In this document: in pieces, positions 17,371 to 27,040 of the stretch
How the letters are laid out: every line of letters starts with the position of its first letter
Position numbering within the stretch: position 1 is the first letter of the stretch
DNA from: Lederbergia wuyishanensis
GTDB taxonomy: Bacteria; Bacillota; Bacilli; Bacillales; Bacillaceae_C
Length of the DNA stretch: 64,000 nt
Direction: 5' to 3'
Assembly: GCF_022900255.1 (NCBI RefSeq)
Contig: NZ_JALIRM010000001.1
Span: 620,001 to 684,000 of the forward strand
The notes under the pieces: generated by a model
The model's database searches: none
What the model was told of the DNA's origin: nothing
What the model saw: only the letters and a program-made list of their open reading frames with translations
Position numbers and translations under genes: made by a program

Positions 17371-19440
17371 CTATCTTGTAAACGCTGCTGGAACCCCACC
17401 ATCAACCGTTATCATGCAACCCGTCGTTTTTTCGGCTTTCGATGATGCAAAAAATGCAATTGATTCTGCAATATCGTTAGGGTATATATTAACTTGCAAA
17501 GTTGTCCGTTTTCTATAATGTTCCTCAAGTTCATTCGGGTGGATTCCATAAGCTGCAGCCCGTTCTTCACGCCAACTTGAATCCCAAATGGCTGAACCTT
17601 GTAAAACTGCATCAGGTAACACAGAATTCACTCGAATTCCAAATTCTCCACCTTCAGCTGCAATACATCGTGCTAAATGTGTTTCAAGAGCTTTAGCCGA
17701 ACTATATGCTGTTACATTTTTACCTGCATATAATGAGTTTTTGGAACCGACGAAAACCATATTTCCTCCGATTCCTTGTTTTTTCATCTGTTTAAAAGCT
17801 TCGCGAGCAACTAGAAAATATCCTGTTCCAAGAACATTAATATTTAAGTTCCATTCGTCTATACTTGTTTCATCGAAAGGGCTAGAAGTAGCAAGTCCTG
17901 CATTATTGACAATAATGTCCACCCCTCCATATATTAACGCAGAGTTTGCAAAAGCTGATTTGACTTGTGCTTCGCTTGTCACATCCATTTTTATCGCATG
18001 TGCTCTTCCTTCGCCAAATGATTCATTTATTTCTGTTGCTAGTTTTTTTGCACCTTCTATATTCAAATCGGCGATGAGGACATGGGCGCCTTCAGAAACA
18101 AGTCGGCGAGCTGTTGAACTGCCAATTCCTCCAGCACCACCTGTAATAAATGCAACTTTACGAGAAAACTCTAGTTCTGGTGGAGCGAGTGTTAGTTTAT
18201 ATAATTCAAGAGGCCAATATTCAACGTTATATGATTCATTTTCACTTAAGGAGACAAATCTTCCTAGTGTCGTTGAACCTTTCATTACAGCGATGGCTCG
18301 GTGATAAAGAGCTCCGCTTACTTTTGCCATTGCTAATGTTTTTCCTGTATTAACCATTCCAATCCCGGGAATGAGAATAACTCTTGGAGCGGCTTCGAAC
18401 ATTTGGTCATTTTCGCTTTTATTTCTGTTGAAATATTCTGCATACTCTGATTTGAAATCACCTATCCCCTCTATAATTCTAGTTGTTAATGTTTCTACAT
18501 CGTCCACTTGAGGGTTCCAATCAATATAAAGAGGTGTACGTTTCGTATGAACTAAATGATCAGGACAGGCAGCACCTATTTGAGACAACTCATTAGCATT
18601 TCCACTATTTACAAATTGCAGAATGTCATGTGCATCATCAAAAGACAGAATCATCTTATTTTCCTTGCTGACTTCTCCCCTGATGACTGGCATTACTTCA
18701 GATAATATTTGCAAACGATGACTTTTTGGTAATGTTATGTATTTTTGTCCACCAAAAATCGTTTCTTCATTAATCATCCGCTGAATATAATCTTCAGCTT
18801 GATTGATGATCGAAAGTGTTTTTTCATATGACTCTTGGGATGTTTCTCCCCAAGTAACAAGCCCGTGTTTTTCCATTAATACAAGTTCAGCGTTAGGATT
18901 GTTTTTTACCCCTTCAGCGATCATTTTCGAAAGTGTAAAACCTGGTCTGATATATGGAACCCATACAAAGCGATCACCATAAATTTCCTTCGCAATATCC
19001 TTACCGTTATCTGCACAGCAAATGCTAATGATTGCGTCTGGATGGGTATGGTCCACATGATTAAATGGCAAGAATGCATGCAGCAATGTTTCGATGGATG
19101 CACGAGGATGCCTGCTGTCGATCATACAATGCGCAAGATAAGAAACCATCTCCTCATCGGACATTTCGTCTCTCTCAATCAATGGTCTTATTTCTTCCAT
19201 TTTTAATCCTGTGAAGTTTTTAGATTTCATAGTGGCAAGATCGGAGCCGCTTCCCTTCACCCACATAACTTCGATATCGCGCCCGCGAAAATCTTTTTCT
19301 ACTGTTTTCATAGAAGTATTACCGCCGCCCCAGTTACAAACGGAACGGTCTGAACCAATTAAATTTGAACGATAAACAAGTTCCTCTACACCTTGAGGTA
19401 ACTGTGAAGTGAAGTCATGATCCCATAAATTTTTTACCAT
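17371..19440 (-). CDS. rhaEW: Bifunctional rhamnulose-1-phosphate aldolase / lactaldehyde dehydrogenase
   Basis: A 689-residue fusion like B. subtilis YuxG. The N-terminal about 400 residues form a class II (zinc) aldolase that splits rhamnulose-1-phosphate into DHAP and L-lactaldehyde; HPDAIIS and the LMEKHGLVTWG stretch hold zinc ligands. The C-terminal about 260 residues are a short-chain dehydrogenase (TGGAGGIG nucleotide motif, NNAG, YSSAKA active site) that oxidises lactaldehyde. It is the first gene of the rha operon, starting after GGAGGGG behind a strong promoter at 19472-19500. No rhamnose transporter lies in the operon. Confidence 0.95.
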   Translation of the reverse strand: MVKNLWDHDFTSQLPQGVEELVYRSNLIGSDRSVCNWGGGNTSMKTVEKDFRGRDIEVMWVKGSGSDLATMKSKNFTGLKMEEIRPLIERDEMSDEEMVSYLAHCMIDSRHPRASIETLLHAFLPFNHVDHTHPDAIISICCADNGKDIAKEIYGDRFVWVPYIRPGFTLSKMIAEGVKNNPNAELVLMEKHGLVTWGETSQESYEKTLSIINQAEDYIQRMINEETIFGGQKYITLPKSHRLQILSEVMPVIRGEVSKENKMILSFDDAHDILQFVNSGNANELSQIGAACPDHLVHTKRTPLYIDWNPQVDDVETLTTRIIEGIGDFKSEYAEYFNRNKSENDQMFEAAPRVILIPGIGMVNTGKTLAMAKVSGALYHRAIAVMKGSTTLGRFVSLSENESYNVEYWPLELYKLTLAPPELEFSRKVAFITGGAGGIGSSTARRLVSEGAHVLIADLNIEGAKKLATEINESFGEGRAHAIKMDVTSEAQVKSAFANSALIYGGVDIIVNNAGLATSSPFDETSIDEWNLNINVLGTGYFLVAREAFKQMKKQGIGGNMVFVGSKNSLYAGKNVTAYSSAKALETHLARCIAAEGGEFGIRVNSVLPDAVLQGSAIWDSSWREERAAAYGIHPNELEEHYRKRTTLQVNIYPNDIAESIAFFASSKAEKTTGCMITVDGGVPAAFTR

Positions 19441-19461
19441 TCTGCCCCTCCATATTTTTAT

Positions 19462-19529
19462 TGTTTGTTTTATTATATACTATATTTGTTTATTTTTGAA
19501 TATGTTTATTTAACTTTGGTTTGTTTTTG
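19462..19529 (-). promoter_or_regulatory. rha operon promoter with DeoR operator-like repeats
   Basis: On the minus strand TTCAAA (19495-19500) and a perfect TATAAT (19472-19477) are 17 bp apart. AAACAAAC lies just downstream of the -10, AAATAAACAAATA overlaps the spacer, and CAAAAACAAACCAA lies upstream at 19516-19529. These echo the tandem repeat in front of rhaR and are probable RhaR sites. Confidence 0.6.
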
Positions 19530-19574
19530 TAAATCAGCATATATTACTGAAATAATTCATCATCATACAAATAA

Positions 19575-19606
19575 AAAAAGACGGGAAAATTTGATTCCGT
19601 CTTTTT
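19575..19606 (-). terminator. Terminator after desR
   Basis: A 10-bp perfect stem (AAAAAGACGG with CCGTCTTTTT), A-rich on one side and T-rich on the other. It ends the des operon and lies just upstream of the rha promoter region. Confidence 0.8.
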
Positions 19607-19689
19607 GGTGGATTATATAAAATTATATTGGTTGATCGAATGATATAAAAAAATGCGATTGATAAACTCTCAGGTCGCTAGGAATCATT

Positions 19690-20289
19690 TTATTTGAACC
19701 ATCCCTTTTTCCTTGAGTGAGTAATGGCTTCTATTCTGTTTGTTACTTCAAGTTTATCCAAGATTTGTGATATATAATTCCGGACCGTTGCAGCTTTAAT
19801 ACTAAGTTGATCTGCGATTTCTTTTGTGTTTTTTCCATCTGCTACTAGTTCGAGGACAGCTTTTTCCCTAGTTGTTAGCGGATTTTCTTCACTATATAAA
19901 TCGTCCATTAACTCAGGAGCATAGACCCTTTTACCTGCCATAACACTGCGAATTGTCTCAGCAAGTTCTTCACTGGGGCTATCCTTTAATACGTAGCCTT
20001 TAACTCCAGCTTTAATTGCTTGCTGGAAGTACCCAGTTCTAGCAAAAGTGGTTAAAATAATCACTTTGCATCCCAATCCATTTAATTCCTCAGCTGCCTC
20101 TAACCCTGTTTTTTCAGGCATTTCAATATCCATGATGCATATGTCGGGCTGATATTTTCGTACAAGAGAAATAGCTTCTACTCCGTTATTGGCTTTTCCC
20201 ACTACTTCCATGTCTTCTTCCAAATTTAGTAGTGAGCCTAATGCTCCTAACATCATTCGCTGGTCTTCGGCTATTACAATTCTAATCAT
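19690..20289 (-). CDS. desR: Response regulator DesR
   Basis: A 199-residue NarL/FixJ-type response regulator. The receiver domain has the acidic pocket (AEDQ) and phospho-acceptor Asp54 (CIMDIEMPE), and the C-terminal LuxR-type HTH carries LTTREKAVLELVADGKNTKE. In B. subtilis, phosphorylated DesR activates the des promoter at low temperature. The gene overlaps desK by 4 bp (ATGA), in the known des-desK-desR order. It ends 84 bp before a strong terminator. Confidence 0.93.
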   Translation of the reverse strand: MIRIVIAEDQRMMLGALGSLLNLEEDMEVVGKANNGVEAISLVRKYQPDICIMDIEMPEKTGLEAAEELNGLGCKVIILTTFARTGYFQQAIKAGVKGYVLKDSPSEELAETIRSVMAGKRVYAPELMDDLYSEENPLTTREKAVLELVADGKNTKEIADQLSIKAATVRNYISQILDKLEVTNRIEAITHSRKKGWFK

Positions 20290-21428
20290 ATCAACTCCTC
20301 CTTATCCGTTAACTTTTTTGCCCGTGGTACAGTCATGTTAATTAAAGTCCCTGTACTCCCTGTACTGCTATTAATTTCAAGGTTTCCGTTAACAAACTCT
20401 AAACGTTCCTTCATTCCTAATAATCCATTCCCTTTTGATAAATCTTTTTCAGCTATTCCTACTCCATTGTCTTCAATTTTTATACAAATATCATTTTTGG
20501 ATTGCTCAATGGATATTTTACATACCGTTGCTTTACTATGCTTAACAACATTGGTCACAGCTTCCTTCATACACATACTTAGTATGTTCTCTAAAAATAA
20601 CGAGACATTGGATAATTTACAATTTCCATCAATGATTAAATCAATCTCTGCAGCTTTCAGTATTTGTTTAACACGAACTAATTCTTCCTTTATTCGAATC
20701 CCACGCATTTGCGAAACCATATTCCTAACTTCATTCAAAGCGGTTCTTGCAGTTTGCTGGACATCTCGTAATTCATTTCTCGCTTCTTCAGGATTTTTGT
20801 ATACTAATTTTCTAGCTAAATCGCTTTTTAATCCGATAAGGGAAAGCTTTTGACCTAAAGTATCATGAAGATCTCTAGCGATTCTCTGCCTCTCTTCTTG
20901 TTTTACGAGGTCAGCAATTCTTTTGTTTGCAAATTCGAGTTGCTGTTCGAGTTGTTCTTGCTTCTTGCGGTTATATAAATTAAAAGGAAGGAGGATGACA
21001 CTTATCCATATAATGATAATAAATGGCAGTTGTTTTATAAATAAATCATTTTTCATAACGAAGCTATAATTAATAGAGAAAGTCGTACAAACTAAATGAA
21101 TAATATATAAGGTTAAAAAGGCGATTCGATTTTTTATGTTTCCATTATAATAAGCAATATAAAATGCAAAATAAATAAATTGAAATATGATTGTCATTGT
21201 AATGGAAATCGCAATTAAAATACTAGTCCAGAGATAAACCGGCCATTTTTTTGATATAAATGCAAGTCTGTAGATGATTAAAAAGACAATAGTTAACACA
21301 ATTCCAACTATAATCTCAATCGTTGAAGAAGACTGAAAAATAAAATAGAAAGGCAATATGGTAAAAATACTCCATATATAAGGGTTAATCCCTGAACTTT
21401 TTAGGAATGATAAGTACTTCTTTTTCAT
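20286..21428 (-). CDS. desK: Membrane thermosensor histidine kinase DesK
   Basis: A 380-residue sensor kinase that measures membrane thickness and fluidity. Residues 15-150 contain about five transmembrane segments; the first one (GINPYIWSIFTILPFYFI) is very like B. subtilis DesK, where the sunken-buoy motif lies. A coiled-coil linker leads to the DHp domain with His188 in RIARDLHDTLGQKLSL, and the HATPase domain holds NVVKHS and DNGVGI. It phosphorylates DesR in the cold. It lies 74 bp after des, as in Bacillus. Confidence 0.95.
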   Translation of the reverse strand: MKKKYLSFLKSSGINPYIWSIFTILPFYFIFQSSSTIEIIVGIVLTIVFLIIYRLAFISKKWPVYLWTSILIAISITMTIIFQFIYFAFYIAYYNGNIKNRIAFLTLYIIHLVCTTFSINYSFVMKNDLFIKQLPFIIIIWISVILLPFNLYNRKKQEQLEQQLEFANKRIADLVKQEERQRIARDLHDTLGQKLSLIGLKSDLARKLVYKNPEEARNELRDVQQTARTALNEVRNMVSQMRGIRIKEELVRVKQILKAAEIDLIIDGNCKLSNVSLFLENILSMCMKEAVTNVVKHSKATVCKISIEQSKNDICIKIEDNGVGIAEKDLSKGNGLLGMKERLEFVNGNLEINSSTGSTGTLINMTVPRAKKLTDKEELI

Positions 21429-21502
21429 TTAAATACCTCGTTTTATTAAAAAATGTAGCTCCTTGTTATCATATCACAACAGAGCTACATCGGTTTATTT
21501 GC

Positions 21503-22534
21503 TTATGCAAGAATGCTTGTACTTTTCTTTTTCTTATTTTTTTCAAGTCTTTTCACTTCTTTAAAGCCAATAAACTTTTTCCCTTGTTCATCCCAAAGTC
21601 GAAAGTTAAGTGAACGAAGACTTGTTTTAATTGTTATTGTTTGGACTTCTTGTAAGCGTTTATGATTATTATGAACTTCCTCGAGGTAATAATTCGGGAC
21701 CCTCGGGCTTAAATGGTGTACATGATGAAAACCGATATTTCCAGTAATCCATTGAAGGACTTTTGGTAGCTTATAATACGAACTACCATCCAATGCAGCT
21801 TTTACATAATCCCATTCATCTTGATTTTCAAAATATGAATCCTCAAATTGGTGTTGTACGTAAAAAAGCCATATACCTAATGAACCAGATATTAAGAAAA
21901 TCGGTCCTTGAACTAGCAGAAATGCTTGCCATCCAATTGCCCAACACAATAAACCAGCAATGGCAACAATTGCAATATTCGTAATATATGTGTTTCTACG
22001 CTCTCTTGCTCTAGCATTTTTTGTATTAAAACGGTATGAAATTAGGAATATATAGATGGGACCGAGAACAAACATAACGAAAGGGTTTCGATATAAACGG
22101 TAAGCTAACTTTTTCATTCTTGATGCTTCCGTGTATTCATCGACTGTAAGAACCCAAACATCACCAGTTCCTCTCTTATCTAAATTGCTACTAGTAGCAT
22201 GGTGAATAGAATGGCTATGCTTCCACTGTTCATATGGGCATAAAGTAAGAATACCTGTAATAGTTCCTAGAATATTGTTGGCACGACGATTTTTAAAAAA
22301 GGAGCCGTGGCAGCAATCATGAAATATGATGAATATTCGAACTAGAAATCCAGCTGCAATAACGCAAATCGCAATAGTTAATAAATAGGAAAATGAAAGT
22401 GAGTAAAAAGCTAGAACCCAAAGTGAAAAAAATGGCAAAAGCGTATTAATAACTTGTCTTATACTGCTTTTTGTATTTGATTTCTCATAAGGAGCAATTT
22501 GCTTTCTCAATATTTTCGGATCAAGTTTAGACAT
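21503..22534 (-). CDS. des: Acyl-lipid (delta-5) fatty acid desaturase
   Basis: Integral membrane di-iron desaturase of 343 residues that introduces a double bond into phospholipid acyl chains after cold shock. Three histidine boxes are intact: HDCCH (72-76), HSIHH (108-112) and HHVHH (270-274). About four transmembrane segments surround them. It is the first gene of des-desK-desR, with a promoter at 22567-22595. Confidence 0.95.
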   Translation of the reverse strand: MSKLDPKILRKQIAPYEKSNTKSSIRQVINTLLPFFSLWVLAFYSLSFSYLLTIAICVIAAGFLVRIFIIFHDCCHGSFFKNRRANNILGTITGILTLCPYEQWKHSHSIHHATSSNLDKRGTGDVWVLTVDEYTEASRMKKLAYRLYRNPFVMFVLGPIYIFLISYRFNTKNARARERRNTYITNIAIVAIAGLLCWAIGWQAFLLVQGPIFLISGSLGIWLFYVQHQFEDSYFENQDEWDYVKAALDGSSYYKLPKVLQWITGNIGFHHVHHLSPRVPNYYLEEVHNNHKRLQEVQTITIKTSLRSLNFRLWDEQGKKFIGFKEVKRLEKNKKKKSTSILA

Positions 22535-22566
22535 TTAAGCATCTCCTTCTATCGTCTTTGTATATA

Positions 22567-22595
22567 ATCATACACATAAGAAAATGATCTTTGAA
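22567..22595 (-). promoter_or_regulatory. des promoter
   Basis: TTCAAA (22590-22595) and TATGAT (22567-22572) are spaced by 17 bp on the minus strand. DesR sites would be expected directly upstream in 22596-22640, where GTATGACATTTATG is a candidate half-site; this is a guess. Confidence 0.5.
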
Positions 22596-22611
22596 GGCAT
22601 AAATGTCATAC

Positions 22612-22639
22612 AAAAACCATGATAAATATCATGGTTTTT
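22612..22639 (-). terminator. Terminator after mug
   Basis: AAACCATGAT and ATCATGGTTT form a perfect stem with a 4-base loop; T-rich flanks make it usable in both directions. Confidence 0.8.
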
Positions 22640-22646
22640 AAACTTG

Positions 22647-23171
22647 TTATTCATGGTGGAAATTTATCATATCAATTAATCGTGGTATCTCGGAATAAAT
22701 TTCCGCAATATCATCAATACCCATTCTAACAAGACCGCTAGATGAAGGAGCGACAAAGTCAACTACCCCAGGAATGATTGATTCTGATTGCTTTCCCCAA
22801 CTAGCTTTCTTTCTACCACTATATTGTTGGTATACTCCTTTTCCTACAAAACATACGATCTTCGGTTGAAATTTTGCTATTTTAGCTTTTAACTCGTCTC
22901 TCCCTATCCGATACTCATCTGAAGAAATTTCCTGTGCATTTTTAGTTGGTCTTGCAACAATGTTGGTAAAACCATAACCGAGATCAAGTAATTTTTCGTC
23001 CTCTGTCGGTAAATATTTTCTATCTGTAATCTTGGCTTTGTATAATATTGACCAAAAACGGTTTGTTGGATTAGCAAAATGATGTCCGGTTTCACTCGAC
23101 CGAATACTTGGATTAAATCCAACGAAGAGGACGTCTAAATTTTCTTTTATATGGTCAGGAATAGGTTTCAT
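22647..23171 (-). CDS. mug: G/U mismatch-specific DNA glycosylase
   Basis: A 174-residue member of the uracil-DNA glycosylase superfamily (Mug/TDG). The N-terminal motif GFNPSIRSSETGHHFANPTN and NRFW match Mug; the C-terminal APSSSGL replaces the usual second active-site motif. It removes uracil or ethenocytosine from mispairs. It starts at an ATG behind AAGGAGA and stands alone upstream of des. Confidence 0.9.
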   Translation of the reverse strand: MKPIPDHIKENLDVLFVGFNPSIRSSETGHHFANPTNRFWSILYKAKITDRKYLPTEDEKLLDLGYGFTNIVARPTKNAQEISSDEYRIGRDELKAKIAKFQPKIVCFVGKGVYQQYSGRKKASWGKQSESIIPGVVDFVAPSSSGLVRMGIDDIAEIYSEIPRLIDMINFHHE

Positions 23172-23380
23172 GAAAGTCTCCTTCCTTATGTTGTTTTTTC
23201 TCTGTTAAGGTAATAATTGTTTTTCAACTTTTATGGCGACAGACTAAGGAGAGAAAAATAAGGTTAATTGACATTCCGCAGACACTTTATGCGTTAGGAA
23301 TTGTGTACTGCCCGAAAAAATTTAAGCGCCAAAAGTGAAGTTTAAAAAAATCATTTTTTAAATAAGTAGATGTAAAAAAT

Positions 23381-23425
23381 ACCCTTAATTATGGAAAAAG
23401 TATTTACCATAATTAAGGATATTTT
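23381..23425 (-). terminator. Terminator after cysC
   Basis: A 12-bp perfect stem (CCTTAATTATGG with CCATAATTAAGG) is followed by TATTTTTTAC in the minus direction. The rest of the gap 23172-23380 shows nothing I can name. Confidence 0.85.
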
Positions 23426-23440
23426 TAAAGATAATTTTTT

Positions 23441-24040
23441 CTACTCTATATATTGATGATCCTTTAAATATTGTATAACTTTCTCTACAGATGCTTCAAT
23501 TGTTTGTTTGTCACTCTCTATTATTATTTCGGGATTAATAGGTTCTTCGTAAGGTGCAGTAACACCTGTAAAGTCCTTTATTTCCCCTAGTCTCGCTTTT
23601 TTATATAATCCTTTAGGATCTCTTCTTTCACATTCTTCTATGCTACATTTTACGTAAACTTCAATAAATTCATGTTGATCGACCAAATTTCTGACAAGTT
23701 CACGATCTTTTCGATATGGAGAAATGAAAGCTGTTAAAGCAATAACTCCTGCATCTACCAATAATTTAGATACTTCTCCAATTCTACGAATGTTTTCCGA
23801 ACGGTCCTCTGGACTAAATCCTAAATTTTTATTAAGGCCATGCCTTATGTTATCACCATCTAGTATATATGTGCTCAATCCTAATGCAAATAATCTTTTT
23901 TCAATTTCAACACAAAGTGTGGATTTTCCTGAAGCTGATAAGCCTGTAAACCATATAATAGTGCTTTTATGTCCGTGCAATGATTGTCTATCATTTTTGC
24001 TTACATGTTGATCATGCCATGTAACATTCGTTGATTTCAT
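23441..24040 (-). CDS. cysC: Adenylylsulfate kinase
   Basis: APS kinase of 199 residues that phosphorylates adenylylsulfate to PAPS. The P-loop GLSASGKST, the [16 protein letters not shown] substrate segment and [11 protein letters not shown] are intact. It is the third gene of the sat-permease-cysC operon, 14 bp after the permease. No PAPS reductase (cysH) lies in the window, so PAPS could feed either assimilation elsewhere or sulfation; the window does not decide. Confidence 0.95.
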   Translation of the reverse strand: MKSTNVTWHDQHVSKNDRQSLHGHKSTIIWFTGLSASGKSTLCVEIEKRLFALGLSTYILDGDNIRHGLNKNLGFSPEDRSENIRRIGEVSKLLVDAGVIALTAFISPYRKDRELVRNLVDQHEFIEVYVKCSIEECERRDPKGLYKKARLGEIKDFTGVTAPYEEPINPEIIIESDKQTIEASVEKVIQYLKDHQYIE

Positions 24041-24054
24041 TCATAATCCCCTTT

Positions 24055-25830
24055 CTATATCCAAAAAGTGTAGATCATCAGAATAGTCGAAAGCATAACG
24101 ATTATATTTAATGGGAATCCAATTCTAACGTAATCTATAAATTTATATCCCCCTGGTCCATAAACGATTAAGTTTGTTTGATAACCTATTGGTGTTGAGA
24201 AACTTGCTGACGCTGCAATCGTAATGGCAAGAACTAATGGTATAGGGTCTATCCCTATCTGCTGAGCCATCTCTAATGAAATAGGGAACATTATGACCGC
24301 AGCCGCACTATTAGTAATGATTTCCGTGAGTAAATTAGTTACAAGATAAAGAACACCGATGACAGCTAAAATTCCATAAGGCTTTGCTAAATGTACCATG
24401 CCCCCTGCCAAAAATGAAGCGGTTCCACTTTCCAATAAGGCTGTTCCGATTCCAAATGCACAAGCTATTAATAGTAACACAGGAATATGTAATGATTTTA
24501 TTGCTTCCTCCGGCGTAATCACTTTTAACAATAACAATAAAATTACTAGCAATATCATTGCCTTTAACATTGAAAGAATATTTAATGTAACTAGCATAAT
24601 CATGGTTAAAAGTAAAAACAGTGATAATAGGCCCTTACGCTGGTCCTCTAATAATGAAGGAGTCTTTAAAGGGGTAGTGACATAAAAATCATTTGATTGA
24701 CTAATTTTTTTATCAAAATCTGGACCACATAAAAGTAATAGAGTGTCCCCTGGCTTTAAAGTAATATCTCCAATTTTGCTTTTTATCCTTTCACGATGCC
24801 TATGTACTGCTATTACTCCCGCATCAAATTTACTGCGAAAATTAGAATCTTGTATCTTCTTATATAATAGAGAAGAATGATGAGATACAACAGCTTCTAT
24901 AAGCTGAGTGTTTCCGTTCTTTAACATATCTAAGGAAAAGTCAGAGTCTGTTCTTAGTTGCAGACCTTTAATTTTTTGTAATTCCGCTATAGTAGAAATA
25001 AGACCGGTAAAAATGAGTTTATCCCCTTCTCTTATTATTGTCGTTGATTTAACAGGGGACACTTTTTCATCTTTACGAATAATTTCAATTAAAAATAATC
25101 CTTTCAATCTTCTAAGCCCGGCAGTTTCAACAGATGCGTTTAAAAAAGGAAAATCTGCATCAACTTCCATTTGTGAAATATATTCTTTACTATGCTCATT
25201 TACTTTATCCAGCAGGTCTTTATGATCCGGAAGTAGCTTATACCCAAACAAAATGATATAAAGCAATCCAAAAAAAACGGCAGGAAATGCTACAAAACCG
25301 ATTTGAAAAAACGAGAACCCTTTCTTTCCGGCATCCAGCAACATTCCGTGAACAACTAGATTTGTTGATGTTCCGATTAATGTCAATGTTCCACCTAAAA
25401 TAGTTGCATATGATAATGGTATTAAAAACTTTGAAGGTGATAGTTGATGATCTGCACACCATTTTCTTAAGATTGGAGTTAAAGTAACGACGATTGGTGT
25501 ATTGTTTAAAACACTTGAGAATGCAGTAACTGGCGTAAGAATTTTAAAAAGTGTCCACCTAATTGAGTTACTACTCCCTAAAAGTTTCCTTATTACCCTA
25601 TCCGCTATACCACTTTTTTGAATGGAAGCAGCTACGATGAAAAGTAACGCTATTGTAAGCATTCCTTCATTTGAAAAGCCTTTAAGAGCTTCTTCCGTAG
25701 TTATTATTCCAGATAGTAAAAGTAATGATAAAGTGAAAAAAAGAATAATGTCTGGCCTAGTTATTTCAAAAACTAGACCTAGCAACATTAAAATTAGAAT
25801 GAGTAAGACAAATCCTATTTCACTTGTCAT
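24055..25830 (-). CDS. SLC13-family (sulfate-type) permease with TrkA-C domains
   Basis: A 591-residue transporter of the divalent anion:Na+ symporter group with about eleven transmembrane segments in two halves. Between them (about 210-370) lie two TrkA-C/RCK_C-like domains (REGDKLIFTG and LKPGDTLLLLCGPDF), as in SAC1-type sulfate transporters. The halves carry the SLC13 signatures NNTPIVVTLTP with GTSTNLVVHG, and TNSAAAVIMFP with PIGYQTNLIVYGPGGY. Its start codon shares TAATG with the sat stop, and cysC follows. Sulfate import is the natural reading, though direction and substrate are not proven by sequence. Confidence 0.85.
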   Translation of the reverse strand: MTSEIGFVLLILILMLLGLVFEITRPDIILFFTLSLLLLSGIITTEEALKGFSNEGMLTIALLFIVAASIQKSGIADRVIRKLLGSSNSIRWTLFKILTPVTAFSSVLNNTPIVVTLTPILRKWCADHQLSPSKFLIPLSYATILGGTLTLIGTSTNLVVHGMLLDAGKKGFSFFQIGFVAFPAVFFGLLYIILFGYKLLPDHKDLLDKVNEHSKEYISQMEVDADFPFLNASVETAGLRRLKGLFLIEIIRKDEKVSPVKSTTIIREGDKLIFTGLISTIAELQKIKGLQLRTDSDFSLDMLKNGNTQLIEAVVSHHSSLLYKKIQDSNFRSKFDAGVIAVHRHRERIKSKIGDITLKPGDTLLLLCGPDFDKKISQSNDFYVTTPLKTPSLLEDQRKGLLSLFLLLTMIMLVTLNILSMLKAMILLVILLLLLKVITPEEAIKSLHIPVLLLIACAFGIGTALLESGTASFLAGGMVHLAKPYGILAVIGVLYLVTNLLTEIITNSAAAVIMFPISLEMAQQIGIDPIPLVLAITIAASASFSTPIGYQTNLIVYGPGGYKFIDYVRIGFPLNIIVMLSTILMIYTFWI

Positions 25831-27014
25831 TATTCACTTTTGGCACGAAGTCCACTAATTAAAATTTCTGCCACTTCCGGACGAGAAAATTCTTTAGGCG
25901 GCTTTATACCATCCTTTAGCATAGCTCTCACCTTAGTACCGCTTAAATGTAGATGATGTTCCTTACTGTGAGGACAGGTTTTAGCTGTAGCCATATTCTC
26001 GCACTTTTTACAATAAAAAGAGTGTTCAAATTTAAGGATTGTCATTCCAATTTCTCTTTCATAGATGCTAATTAATTCTTGTGCTTCATATGTTCCGTAA
26101 TAATCACCAACTCCAGCATGATCACGTCCTACAATGAAATGTGTACATCCGTAATTTTTCCGAACCAGTGCATGTAAAATTGCTTCTCTCGGACCTGCAT
26201 ACCGCATGGCAGCAGGATAAATGACCAACCGCACACGATCGCTAGGATAATAGTTGTCTATTAATACTTCATAGCTCTTCATACGAATGTCTGCTGGGAT
26301 ATCATCTGATTTTGTTTGTCCCACTAACGGATTTAATAACAAGCCATCGACATTTTCCATAGCAATTTTTTGAATATATTCATGTGCCCGGTGTACAGGG
26401 TTGCGTGTTTGAAAACCAACGATCGTTTTCCAACCGAGGTTTGCAAACATTTCCCTCGTTTGGAGAGGATCCTTATAATAAGCAGCAAATTCTCCATGTT
26501 TCGGTCTATTTAGTAACGTAATAGGTCCGGCGAAATATATTTCCCCTTGTTCATATAACTTTTTGACACCAGGATGAGCGTTATCTGTCGTGCCGTATAC
26601 TAAACGGGCTTCCTCTTCTTTGTCATATGAATATTTATCTTCAAGTTTTAAAATGGCGTATATTACATCATCTTGTCCTTTAAGAGCAATTTCTTGGCCA
26701 ATTGAATATAAAGAAGCCTTATCATATGGAACTGGTAGTGTAATTGGGATGCTCCAAATAAGGCCATTTTCAAGTCGCATTTTATTAATAACAGAAAGAT
26801 AATCTGACTGTTTCATGAACCCTGTTAAAGGACTGAAACCACCAATTGCAATTAATTCTAAATCAGAAATAGTCCATTCAGAAACAACTAATGCAGGCAA
26901 TTGTAAAGCTCGTTTCAATTGGATGTCTCTATCTGATTCACTAACTTCTCTATTAATTAATACTCCACCATGTGGCTTGATGTTAGGATGATAGTGCAAT
27001 GCGTGGACACTCAT
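25830..27014 (-). CDS. sat: Sulfate adenylyltransferase
   Basis: ATP sulfurylase of 394 residues, making adenylylsulfate from ATP and sulfate. Motifs: [26 protein letters not shown], and a C-terminal zinc-type CKKCENM...CPH. It begins only 26 bp after the AraC-family gene at 27041-27958 with no terminator between, so it may be cotranscribed with that regulator. I looked for a riboswitch or T-box leader and found no room for one. Confidence 0.95.
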   Translation of the reverse strand: MSVHALHYHPNIKPHGGVLINREVSESDRDIQLKRALQLPALVVSEWTISDLELIAIGGFSPLTGFMKQSDYLSVINKMRLENGLIWSIPITLPVPYDKASLYSIGQEIALKGQDDVIYAILKLEDKYSYDKEEEARLVYGTTDNAHPGVKKLYEQGEIYFAGPITLLNRPKHGEFAAYYKDPLQTREMFANLGWKTIVGFQTRNPVHRAHEYIQKIAMENVDGLLLNPLVGQTKSDDIPADIRMKSYEVLIDNYYPSDRVRLVIYPAAMRYAGPREAILHALVRKNYGCTHFIVGRDHAGVGDYYGTYEAQELISIYEREIGMTILKFEHSFYCKKCENMATAKTCPHSKEHHLHLSGTKVRAMLKDGIKPPKEFSRPEVAEILISGLRAKSE

Positions 27015-27040
27015 TAATAAACTCCTTTCTATTACAAATG

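Noticed and set aside
17588-18304. Long plus-strand open frame (238 codons) opposite rhaEW
   Set aside because: It lies wholly antisense to a clear aldolase/dehydrogenase fusion, has no ribosome site and its translation looks like a mirror of the real gene (low complexity, Ser/Pro/Thr rich).
20335-20853. Plus-strand open frame (172 codons) opposite desK
   Set aside because: Antisense to the conserved kinase domains of desK; no start signal and no recognisable family.
25830-27040. Possible SAM (S-box) or T-box riboswitch in front of sat
   Set aside because: Only 26 bp separate the AraC stop from the sat start, and no leader motif fits.
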